Assembly: GCA_002425885.1 (NCBI GenBank) | Contig: DINC01000101.1 | Coordinates: forward strand, 158-5,883 | From: Spirochaetia bacterium UBA5550 | GTDB lineage: Bacteria > Spirochaetota > UBA4802 > UBA5550 | Direction: 5' to 3' | DNA length: 5,726 bases | Translations under genes and position numbers: made by a program | Shown: one piece after another, positions 1-5,726 of the stretch | Layout of the letters: each line of letters opens with the position of its first letter | Numbering within the stretch: the stretch's first letter is position 1 | Notes under the pieces: generated by a model | Databases searched by the model: none | The model's input: the letters and a program-made list of their open reading frames with translations, nothing else | What the model was told of the DNA's origin: nothing

Positions 1-89
1 AAAATTGATTAAAGAACTTATTGCTTTTTTTTAATATTTGTATAAATTAAGTTATATAGTAGTATTATATTCCGGAATCATGAAACTGA
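1..89 (+). promoter_or_regulatory. AT-rich upstream region of the AraC-type regulator gene
   Basis: This non-coding stretch is strongly AT-rich and contains an eight-T run (25-32) and several A/T hexamers resembling -10 elements: TATAAA at 41-46, TATAGT at 55-60 and TATTAT at 63-68. None has a convincing TTGACA-like partner at 16-18 bp, so the promoter cannot be pinned down. TTAATA (31-36) lies 18 bp before TATAGT and is the best weak pairing. The region ends in the palindrome at 69-78. No gene or stable hairpin is visible. That the regulator promoter lies here is inference from position and composition. Confidence 0.35.
69..78. promoter_or_regulatory. Perfect palindrome ATTCCGGAAT, candidate operator
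   Basis: This 10-bp perfect inverted repeat lies 11 bp upstream of the regulator start codon. It matches 9 of 10 bases of ATTCTGGAAT (1282-1291), the core of the palindrome in front of the downstream operon, and both are followed by YAT. Sharing between a regulator gene and its presumed target operon is typical of an autoregulatory operator. At this position a bound protein would block transcription or translation initiation. Chance is not excluded for a 10-bp A/T-flanked site. Confidence 0.4.
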
Positions 90-1223
90 ATGCTGACAGA
101 GATAATTAAATTTTTCACACTTTTCGGAGGGTGTTTATCTCTCGCGATGGCAACTGCGCATCTGGTTGAAAGAAAACGAACAGATGCGCATTTTCTGATT
201 TTCGGATTTTTATGTTCTCTTGGAATCTGGCAGATATATCACGGTTTCATGATTTCAGGCTTTCTCTTCACCCATCCTCATCTGGCACTGGTACATGTGC
301 CATTTCTCTATCTTTCGGCGCCTTTTCTTTATTTCTATTACCAGATACTCACAAGAGATAATTTCAGATTCAGAAGATCATCTCTCTGCCACTTTATCCC
401 TGTAATAGTAATATTAATTGTCCTGGCCCCTTTTTATATTAAAAGCGGAGCTGAAAAACTTGAACTTCTCCAGACTTTTGTGGGCCTCCGGGGCCAGTCG
501 AAAGTCTTCCCCTCCTACCCTTATATTGTTCTCTCAATTGTAACAATTATATGCGGATACGCCTTCGCAGTCGGGAGAGATGCTGTCAGGATCTACAGAA
601 AAAATATGCTGCTCGAAAGGACCACTACATTATATTCAATCATGATTGTGGCATTCAACTTTGCCATGATCATAATTTATATAACAGGATTTCTTATCGT
701 AAAACTTGTTTTGCAGAGCGGTACATATTACCTGGTGATTATTAAAACAATTTCAGCAATTATGACTTGTGAAATTTACATAATACTGCTGCTTAAATGG
801 CGATACCCCGGATATATCCGTCATATCAAGGAAGAGGCGCTTAAAATCCGGTACTCAACATCACGGATTGACAGAATAGATGTCGAGAGCGTACTTGAAA
901 GGCTCACATACCTTATGGAAAATGAAAAGATTTTCTGTGACGAGGAGATCACACTGGGGAAACTTGCTGATGAACTTGATATCACACCATACCAGTTGTC
1001 TCAGATTCTTAATGAAAGGCTTAATAAAAACTTCAACACATTCATCAATGAATACCGCATACGTGAATCGGAGAATTACCTCCTGGAAGATCACAAACGT
1101 TCAGTACTCAGTGTTTCATATGCTGTGGGATTCAACACCGTAACGTCGTTCTACAATGCTTTCTATAAATTTCACGGAATGACCCCGGCGCAGTTCCGTG
1201 ACAAAAGCAGAAAACATGCCTGA
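90..1223 (+). CDS. Membrane-anchored AraC-family transcriptional regulator
   Basis: A 377-residue protein with a multi-helix membrane half and a C-terminal AraC-type DNA-binding domain. About seven hydrophobic segments are visible (roughly residues 5-25, 33-58, 65-86, 100-118, 143-163, 180-206, 212-236), followed by a basic, charged linker (about 237-262). The two helix-turn-helix units follow: the first around 287-324 (ITLGKLADELDITPYQLSQ) and the second around 338-370, with the family signature AVGF, S353, F354 and F358 and the ending GMTPAQFR. The architecture, seven helices plus HTH_18, is known from spirochaetes and Bacteroidota and implies an envelope signal relayed to DNA without a kinase; ligand unknown. 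The ATG at 90 is the first possible start because TGA (87-89) lies just before it; its Shine-Dalgarno is weak. It precedes the dehydratase/CoA-transferase operon on the same strand, so control of that operon is a reasonable inference. The DNA-binding call is firm; the target is not. Confidence 0.93.
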   Translation: MLTEIIKFFTLFGGCLSLAMATAHLVERKRTDAHFLIFGFLCSLGIWQIYHGFMISGFLFTHPHLALVHVPFLYLSAPFLYFYYQILTRDNFRFRRSSLCHFIPVIVILIVLAPFYIKSGAEKLELLQTFVGLRGQSKVFPSYPYIVLSIVTIICGYAFAVGRDAVRIYRKNMLLERTTTLYSIMIVAFNFAMIIIYITGFLIVKLVLQSGTYYLVIIKTISAIMTCEIYIILLLKWRYPGYIRHIKEEALKIRYSTSRIDRIDVESVLERLTYLMENEKIFCDEEITLGKLADELDITPYQLSQILNERLNKNFNTFINEYRIRESENYLLEDHKRSVLSVSYAVGFNTVTSFYNAFYKFHGMTPAQFRDKSRKHA

Positions 1224-1278
1224 GCATCGATCTATTTGACAAAAACACCGCTTAACAACAGTTAAACTATACATAATC

Positions 1279-1318
1279 ATAATTCTGGAATTATTTGCGG
1301 TATATAGAATTATAATTC
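1279..1318. promoter_or_regulatory. Cluster of four GAATTAT half-sites, candidate operator
   Basis: Two palindromes share one half-site. The first is ATAATTC-TG-GAATTAT (1279-1294). The second is the perfect 12-mer GAATTATAATTC (1307-1318), in which two half-sites overlap. The GAATTAT copies in direct orientation at 1288 and 1307 are 19 bp apart, close to two helical turns, a spacing often seen for AraC-family direct repeats. The second palindrome encloses a TATAAT hexamer. A protein bound here would either cover a -10 box as a repressor or activate the TATATT element at 1352-1357. The core of the first palindrome recurs in front of the regulator gene (69-78). Confidence 0.5.
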
Positions 1319-1373
1319 AATGCGAAAACAGCGTCAGTGAACCGTTACTTTTATATTAAAAAATAGTATAAAA

Positions 1374-1378
1374 GGAGG
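1374..1378 (+). promoter_or_regulatory. Shine-Dalgarno GGAGG fixing a TTG start
   Basis: AAAGGAGGTT (1371-1380) is a near-perfect anti-Shine-Dalgarno match. Its GGAGG core ends 6 bases before TTG at 1385 and 9 bases before a second in-frame TTG at 1388. The first ATG in frame (1418) is 39 bases away, too far. The dehydratase therefore starts at one of the two adjacent TTG codons, and the difference is one residue. Confidence 0.85.
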
Positions 1379-1384
1379 TTCAAC

Positions 1385-2263
1385 TTGTTGCTGAATAATA
1401 TTCCATTATTTCTTGCGATGATGAGAAACATCCGTGCTGAAAAAATCAACAGGGGGATGATCGGCCACAGTATAACAAGCCGCATTGGTCCTATTACCCG
1501 CAACGACATATACTCTTACGTGGAAGCTACACTGGACAATCCCGTGAGATACAGTGGTGAAAACTGTACGGTACCCCCATTCTATCTCTCCCGTCTATTA
1601 TACCCCATGTTCAAATATTTTCTCGTAAACAAAGAACTCAAGCTGAACCTTTTAAAACTTGTTCACGGCCAGCAGACAATAGACTGGCTTGGCCACATAC
1701 ATGAGGGGGATATCATCGATGTGGAGATGAGCATAGACAATATTGCAGATTCACCGGCAGGAGAGATGATTGATCTGAAGACTGTTGCTTCTGTTGGTAA
1801 CAGCAGAATTGCCGAGGCGCACACAGTTTTTATTATACGGGGGAAACGCAGTGAGAGAAGCAGCAGAAGGAAAGAAAAAGTATATAACCGTGAACTCTTC
1901 AGAAAAAAATTCCGCACAGTAAAAAAGCAGCCCATGCAGTATGCAAAAGTGTCAGGTGATGCAAACTTTATTCACACCAGCCCGTTTCTCGCACGGCTTG
2001 CAGGTCTGCCGGGAACAGTGATGCACGGTGTATGCATAGCGGCAATGACAGCAAACTGTCTCCTTGATGAAGTATGTAACGGCGACATGACAAGGATGAA
2101 GGGCATTTCGATGCGGTTTGCCACTCCGGTTCTTCCCGGGGACGAAATAACAATTATCGGATACGACTCGGGAGAGAAAGACCGTATTGTTTTTAATGCG
2201 GTTAACAGCCTGGGAAAATATGTACTTAAAAACGGTGAATACCGTTTTACACCGCAGAATTAA
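1385..2263 (+). CDS. Double-hotdog MaoC-family dehydratase / (R)-enoyl-CoA hydratase
   Basis: A 292-residue cytoplasmic protein predicted to add water to, or remove it from, enoyl/3-hydroxyacyl thioesters. The C-terminal half (about 175-290) carries the hydratase-2 signature: Y186, then VSGDANFIH (189-197) and A203, with D192 and H197 as the expected catalytic pair, and HG at 214-215. The usual Pro after Asn is Phe195 here. The N-terminal half (about 25-155) fits the degenerate MaoC_dehydrat_N hotdog: the DNPVRY region near 51-56, VPPFYL at 63-68, HGQQ near 94-97 and the GD at 108-109. A basic linker (152-165) joins the halves. Length fits two-hotdog hydratases. The first 20 residues, with a hydrophobic run ending in basic residues, precede the domain and are unusual. 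It starts at TTG with a strong ribosome-binding site and lies 20 bp before the CoA-transferase gene. Substrate is unknown: enoyl-CoA, itaconyl/mesaconyl-CoA or an ACP substrate are all possible. Confidence 0.9.
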   Translation: MLLNNIPLFLAMMRNIRAEKINRGMIGHSITSRIGPITRNDIYSYVEATLDNPVRYSGENCTVPPFYLSRLLYPMFKYFLVNKELKLNLLKLVHGQQTIDWLGHIHEGDIIDVEMSIDNIADSPAGEMIDLKTVASVGNSRIAEAHTVFIIRGKRSERSSRRKEKVYNRELFRKKFRTVKKQPMQYAKVSGDANFIHTSPFLARLAGLPGTVMHGVCIAAMTANCLLDEVCNGDMTRMKGISMRFATPVLPGDEITIIGYDSGEKDRIVFNAVNSLGKYVLKNGEYRFTPQN

Positions 2264-2283
2264 ATGAGAACAGGGAGGCCTAT

Positions 2284-4002
2284 ATGTTTATTAATGAATC
2301 TATAAATACTGCAATAGCAGTTGTCAAACTCCTGAAATGGAAAAGGAAAATAAGCAATTTTAATTTTAACTACCACCCCGGTGTTGATAATCCTAAATTC
2401 ATGTGCGCTAAAGATGCGGTGGCGCTTATTCCGGATAACGCCTGTTTAATGGGTATGGGTATGACTGTTTCCGCACGGCCTGCAATTCTCTGGAGCGCAA
2501 TTGGACACAGATACAAATCCACAGGCTCGCCGAAAAACCTCACTGTGATAACAGCAGGTGGAGCCGGCGCCCGTGGAAAGATACCTGGAAGTGTGGAAGA
2601 TGTGGGACTTAAAGGGCTTAATACTGAATTTATTTCAGGCCACCTTGAGACAGCAAGGGCCCAGCTTGCTCTTGCCGAGGCTGGTGACTGTATTCTTGGC
2701 GTACTCCCACAAGGGGTAATCGCTCATCTCGCAGAGGCGCAAGGCCAGGGGAGAGAGTATATCACCACAAAGGTAGGAGTGGGCACATTCATGGACCCCC
2801 GTGTTGGAGCAGGGTCTCAGGTGATCCCAGGTCTTGGAGAACAGCTTGTTGATGTTGATGGAGACAGGCTGAAGTACAGGATTCCCGCTGTTAATGCGGC
2901 AGTGGTTATTGCTCCGTCAGCAGATATAGAGGGTAATATATATGTTAAGGAGGCCGTGATATACTCCGAGGCAAAAGAGGCGGTGCTCGCTGCGAAGAGA
3001 AACGGCGGAGTTGCAATTGTTACAGTGACAAAAATTATACCGAAGGATGAATCAGCGATTTACATAAAAGCGGAATACGTAGATGCAATTGTAGTCAATC
3101 CCACAAACGATATAACAGGAACAGTGGAGCAGAGAAAACCGTGGAAGGAACTTGTTCCCGGAGGGAAAGGCAATATAGAAAAAGCCAGGGCTAAAATAAA
3201 AGCGCTCAATGCTGTTCTCAAAGCAGATCCCGAAAGGAGTGAAAAAGACCTGATTCTCGCAAGGCAGGCAGCTTCAATATTTTCCGACATATCAAATCCC
3301 GAAGCTCATTGTGTAATAGGTTACGGACTCCCGCAGGAGGTGAGCAGACAGATAATGCAGGCAGGCATCGGGGACAAACTGACTTTCATGCTTGAGACAG
3401 GGATTTATGGCGGCACACCTGCGCCCGGTTTTTTCTTCGGGCTTGCATTCAATCCGAAAAAACTGATGAGCTCAGCTGAGATGTTCCATCTTGTTGAGCG
3501 GAATCTCGACATAACAATTCTCGGAACACTTCAGGTGGATGAGGAGGGGAATGTTAATGTATCTAAAAAAGCTGAAGGAGCCGTAAACTATATAGGGCCT
3601 GGAGGGTTCCTGAACCTTGTGGCAAACGCCAGAAAAATAATATTTGTCGGAGCCTTCATGGCAAAAAGTAAAATCAGGATAAAAAACAATGAACTTACAG
3701 TTATTGAACCGGGCATACCTAAATTTGTGAAGAGAGTGGATGAAATAACCTTTTCTGCAAAAGAGGCGCTGAAAGCCGGAAAAGAAGTTTATTACGTTAC
3801 ACACCTCGCAGCATTCAGACTGTCAGAAAGGGGACTTGAGCTTGTAAGTATAGCGCCGGGGATTGATGTTCAGAGAGACATTATTGCAAACAGCGATGCC
3901 AGGATAAATCTCCCCGAAGACGGGATGGTTGAAATATACGACCAGACTGTAGTTTCCGGTAAAAATTTCAGGCTGAACTGGATTAACAGCATGAGAAATT
4001 AA
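2284..4002 (+). CDS. Family I CoA-transferase, propionate/acetate CoA-transferase type
   Basis: A 572-residue enzyme with fused alpha and beta halves, like propionate CoA-transferase (Pct) and E. coli YdiF. It should move CoA between acyl-CoA and a free carboxylate through a glutamyl-CoA thioester. The N-terminal half (about 38-290) shows GGAGARGKI (92-100), the LPQGVIAHL stretch (141-149) and GVGTFMDPR (165-173). The C-terminal half (about 325-570) holds the active-site motif LETGIYGG (370-377), with E371 as the likely nucleophile, then the PGFFFG oxyanion loop region (381-386), the GTL-DE-GNVNVS segment (414-427), GPGGF (438-442) and IAPGID (523-528). Canonical members begin near residue 38, so there is an extension of about 37 residues containing a hydrophobic and basic segment (10-22). 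The start is supported by GGGAGG (2273-2278), 5 bases before ATG. It is the second gene of the operon and is followed by a hairpin. The acid and donor are not determinable, although short-chain acyl groups are usual for the family. Confidence 0.92.
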   Translation: MFINESINTAIAVVKLLKWKRKISNFNFNYHPGVDNPKFMCAKDAVALIPDNACLMGMGMTVSARPAILWSAIGHRYKSTGSPKNLTVITAGGAGARGKIPGSVEDVGLKGLNTEFISGHLETARAQLALAEAGDCILGVLPQGVIAHLAEAQGQGREYITTKVGVGTFMDPRVGAGSQVIPGLGEQLVDVDGDRLKYRIPAVNAAVVIAPSADIEGNIYVKEAVIYSEAKEAVLAAKRNGGVAIVTVTKIIPKDESAIYIKAEYVDAIVVNPTNDITGTVEQRKPWKELVPGGKGNIEKARAKIKALNAVLKADPERSEKDLILARQAASIFSDISNPEAHCVIGYGLPQEVSRQIMQAGIGDKLTFMLETGIYGGTPAPGFFFGLAFNPKKLMSSAEMFHLVERNLDITILGTLQVDEEGNVNVSKKAEGAVNYIGPGGFLNLVANARKIIFVGAFMAKSKIRIKNNELTVIEPGIPKFVKRVDEITFSAKEALKAGKEVYYVTHLAAFRLSERGLELVSIAPGIDVQRDIIANSDARINLPEDGMVEIYDQTVVSGKNFRLNWINSMRN

Positions 4003-4008
4003 TAATCT

Positions 4009-4041
4009 ATTCCGCGCCTTTAAATCATGGAGGCGCGGAAT
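4009..4041. terminator. Hairpin between convergent genes, probable transcription terminator
   Basis: A perfect 11-bp stem, ATTCCGCGCCT (4009-4019) with AGGCGCGGAAT (4031-4041), closes an 11-base loop. It begins 6 bases after the CoA-transferase stop codon and ends 2 bases before the last codon of the kinase on the opposite strand, so it can serve both. No clean U-run follows on the + strand. On the - strand the following bases are A/T-rich with short T runs, closer to an intrinsic terminator for the kinase. A role in protecting the 3' end of mRNA is an alternative. Confidence 0.65.
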
Positions 4042-4043
4042 CT

Positions 4044-5654
4044 TCAGCTACGTCCCTTCTCTATCAGAGATCTTACTGCCTGTGCAAGTTCCTCCATAGT
4101 ATATGGCTTCTCAATAAAACCTGCTCCCCCTGTTGAAAGCACATCATCCACTCTACTGTCCTGCCTGCACCCTGATGCAATCAGCACACGAACAGAGGGT
4201 GAAATCCTCCTCATTTCACTGAAAGCCATAAACCCTGACATCACGGGCATTGCCATGTCCATTACAACTACACTTACTTCATTGCATTTTTCTCTGAAAA
4301 TTTCAAGTGCGTTTTCACCGTTTTCAGCACAGAACACTGCATATCCGCAATCCTTCAAAATCTCCTCAGCAATTTTCATAATCAGCAGTTCATCTTCAAC
4401 AAGCAGTACAGTGCCGCTCCCTTTTAAATCAACCGGACTTTTAACCGAAGATCTCTGTTCTGAATCACCACAATGAACCGGCAGAAAAATTTTAAAGGTG
4501 GTCCCTGTACCCGGTTCTGAATATACATCAATATATCCCAGATGTTCACCTATAATTTTCTGAACCATAGCCAACCCGAGTCCGGTGCCTGTCCCTTCAC
4601 CTTTTGTTGTAAAAAAGGGCTCAAATATTCTGCTCTTCACCTCATCCGGCATCCCTATTCCTGTATCGGATATAGATACACTCCAGAATTCTTTTTCATT
4701 TGCCTCAGGATGAATCCGGCATATATACCTGTCAGGAAATGTTTTATCAACCATAATACTCAGCGTACCGCCCCACTGCAGATGATTCGCTCTCATTAAT
4801 GTCATGGCATGTCCGGCATTTACGCACAGATTCAGAAGCGCCTGTTCAATCTGGGCAGGATCACCCATTACAATAGCTTTGTCATCATAATAAGCAGAAT
4901 TAACAGATACGCTTTTATCAATTACTCCTGTCAGAAGATCCACTACTCTTTTTATTATATCATTAATATCAAAGGGCCTATACTCGGATTCATTCTTTCT
5001 TGCAAGAGAAAGAAGCCTTTTGACCATGGAAACACCTTTTTCACCTGATTCTTTCATTAACGTTACATACTCAAGCTGCTTTTCAGGCGGCATCAGTATT
5101 CCTTCCCTGAGTTTATGATCCATAATACTGATGGCGCCGATAAGAGCACCTAACGCATTATTAAAATCATGGGCAATACCGCTTGCAAGAGTTCCTATAG
5201 TCTCCATTTTCTGAGCATGCCTTATTTCCGTCTGCATTCTTTTCTTTTCAGTTATATCTTCTATGATACCATCCACATAATTTATTGTTCCATCCTCATT
5301 AAAAACCGCGCTCCCCGTGACAGAGGCAGATATGAACGAACCATCTTTCCTCTTCATCTGCTGTTCAATGCTGTTCACAGTTTTTAATTCTTTAAGTTCA
5401 GCTAAAAATTCATATCTGGAGGAAGGGTTTTGATAGAAATCTTTCACAGGTATTCTGAAAAATTCATCCCGATCATTATATCCGAATATTTGCATCATAA
5501 CAGGATTCACCTGAATGAAACACCCTTCATTCATCCCGCTGCTTCTGAATACACCGACATTGAGATTATTCACAAGTGTACTGTATTGCTCAACACTTTC
5601 ACTCAATGATTTTTCAGCTATACATCTTCTGCGGATATTTAACATCAGAATCAC
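4044..5654 (-). CDS. Hybrid sensor histidine kinase (PAS-HisKA-HATPase-receiver), probably 5'-incomplete
   Basis: The readable 536 residues form a hybrid kinase. A membrane helix end (about 1-10) is followed by a PAS sensor domain (about 19-138, ending in the typical DITEKK). The phosphoacceptor helix has GIAHDFNN (159-166) with H162, and the ATPase domain has the N box near 275-280, DTGIGMP (330-336), EPFFTTK (345-351) and GTGTGLGLA (354-362). A receiver domain (about 414-534) has acidic E420/D421, phosphoacceptor D466, S494 and K516. All catalytic residues are present. It would autophosphorylate at H162 and pass the phosphate to D466 or an external receiver; no output domain or partner regulator is visible. 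The start is doubtful: 5654 is a GTG without a Shine-Dalgarno and lies inside a hydrophobic helix whose frame stays open to 5711. The gene most likely begins beyond the window and is interrupted near 5704-5714. It converges on the CoA-transferase gene, so a shared function is not implied. Confidence 0.9.
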   Translation of the reverse strand: MILMLNIRRRCIAEKSLSESVEQYSTLVNNLNVGVFRSSGMNEGCFIQVNPVMMQIFGYNDRDEFFRIPVKDFYQNPSSRYEFLAELKELKTVNSIEQQMKRKDGSFISASVTGSAVFNEDGTINYVDGIIEDITEKKRMQTEIRHAQKMETIGTLASGIAHDFNNALGALIGAISIMDHKLREGILMPPEKQLEYVTLMKESGEKGVSMVKRLLSLARKNESEYRPFDINDIIKRVVDLLTGVIDKSVSVNSAYYDDKAIVMGDPAQIEQALLNLCVNAGHAMTLMRANHLQWGGTLSIMVDKTFPDRYICRIHPEANEKEFWSVSISDTGIGMPDEVKSRIFEPFFTTKGEGTGTGLGLAMVQKIIGEHLGYIDVYSEPGTGTTFKIFLPVHCGDSEQRSSVKSPVDLKGSGTVLLVEDELLIMKIAEEILKDCGYAVFCAENGENALEIFREKCNEVSVVVMDMAMPVMSGFMAFSEMRRISPSVRVLIASGCRQDSRVDDVLSTGGAGFIEKPYTMEELAQAVRSLIEKGRS

Positions 5655-5726
5655 AGAAAAAACTGTTAATGCTGCGGTTACTGCAATAATGAAATTGAAT
5701 ATCTTTTTATTTCAGTAATTATTCCT
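5655..5726 (-). pseudogene. Upstream part of the kinase gene, out of frame with the rest (possible frameshift)
   Basis: On the - strand the kinase frame reads NKKIFNFIIAVTAALTVFS (5711 to 5655) directly into the annotated start, giving a continuous helix of about 20 hydrophobic residues that ends in IRRR. No ATG, GTG or TTG occurs in this stretch, and TGA at 5712-5714 closes it. The neighbouring frame reads GIITEIK from the window edge and would join at KKIFNF if the five-A run (complement of T at 5704-5708) had one more A. This is what remains of a membrane anchor, and probably an extracytoplasmic sensor domain further right. Whether this is a real mutation or a sequencing indel cannot be told here. 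Confidence 0.5.

Larger units (their letters stand above)
1224..1384 (+). promoter_or_regulatory. Regulatory intergenic region upstream of the dehydratase/CoA-transferase operon
   Basis: A 161-bp AT-rich gap without an ORF of note and without a clear terminator for the regulator gene. It contains, in order: a TTGACA (1236-1241) without a properly spaced -10; a small inverted repeat TTAAC-N4-GTTAA (1252-1265); the GAATTAT half-site cluster (1279-1318), which includes a perfect TATAAT at 1311-1316; a further -10-like TATATT at 1352-1357; and the Shine-Dalgarno sequence at 1374-1378. Neither -10-like element has a good -35 partner, which fits a promoter needing an activator. Promoter assignment is inference; the presence of dedicated regulatory DNA is supported by the dense symmetry. 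Confidence 0.5.

Noticed and set aside
11..32. Intrinsic terminator of an upstream gene ending in the eight-T run
   Set aside because: Only a weak AAAG/CTTT pairing precedes the T run, with no GC-rich stem.
80..109. Nine-codon leader ORF overlapping the regulator start
   Set aside because: Its only Shine-Dalgarno-like bases are 3 bases from the ATG, and the peptide has no attenuation-like codon pattern.
1236..1241. Perfect TTGACA as a sigma-70 -35 box
   Set aside because: No acceptable -10 hexamer lies 15-19 bp downstream; the nearest, TAAACT and TATACA, are 21 and 26 bp away, and it is only 13 bp past the regulator stop codon.
4027..4476. Open frame of 149 codons on the + strand
   Set aside because: It is antisense to the kinase receiver and ATPase coding region, has serine-rich low-complexity content and lacks a ribosome-binding site.
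5697..5714. Programmed -1 ribosomal frameshift site for the kinase
   Set aside because: The A5G run does not form the classic X XXY YYZ heptamer in the relevant frame, and no upstream gene portion is visible; a simple indel explains it better.
1..5726. Mobile elements, CRISPR arrays, tRNA or rRNA genes
   Set aside because: No transposase or integrase motif, terminal repeat pair, regularly spaced repeat, cloverleaf or rRNA-like segment was seen on either strand.

Overview
The window holds four protein-coding genes and no RNA genes, mobile elements or CRISPR arrays that I can see. Three genes lie on the + strand: a membrane-anchored AraC-type regulator (90-1223), a double-hotdog MaoC-type dehydratase/hydratase (1385-2263) and a propionate/acetate-type family I CoA-transferase (2284-4002). 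One gene on the - strand, a hybrid sensor histidine kinase (4044-5654 as readable), converges on them and runs to the right edge. The base composition is moderate to AT-rich, the intergenic DNA is very AT-rich, and strong purine-rich ribosome-binding sites precede both enzyme genes. A seven-helix membrane AraC protein, an HDFNN-type hybrid kinase and CoA-thioester enzymes together suggest a Gram-negative, probably anaerobic bacterium. Spirochaetota is my best guess, Bacteroidota or a deltaproteobacterial lineage are alternatives, and none is proved.

Layout. Bases 1-89 are an AT-rich upstream region ending in a perfect palindrome just before the regulator start. The 161-bp gap at 1224-1384 carries a cluster of GAATTAT half-sites and the Shine-Dalgarno sequence of a TTG-started dehydratase gene. 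The dehydratase and CoA-transferase genes are 20 bp apart and very likely form one operon. An 11-bp perfect hairpin (4009-4041) sits between the convergent CoA-transferase and kinase genes and probably ends transcription in one or both directions.

How the parts may work together (inference). The membrane regulator could sense a signal at the envelope and control the two-gene operon. A related palindrome (ATTCYGGAAT) lies in front of both the regulator gene and the operon, which suggests a shared operator and possible autoregulation. The CoA-transferase would activate a short-chain or substituted carboxylic acid using acetyl-CoA or another donor. The MaoC protein would hydrate or dehydrate the resulting enoyl-/3-hydroxyacyl-CoA. 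The substrate cannot be read from the sequence. Both enzymes have an extra hydrophobic and basic N-terminal stretch, which may tether them to the membrane or to each other.

The most notable anomaly is at the right edge. The kinase frame continues upstream of its first usable start codon through an intact hydrophobic helix, with no ATG, GTG or TTG, until a TGA at 5712-5714. One extra A in an A5 run would join it to another reading frame. This looks like the 3' part of a longer membrane sensor kinase, broken by a natural frameshift or a sequencing indel.
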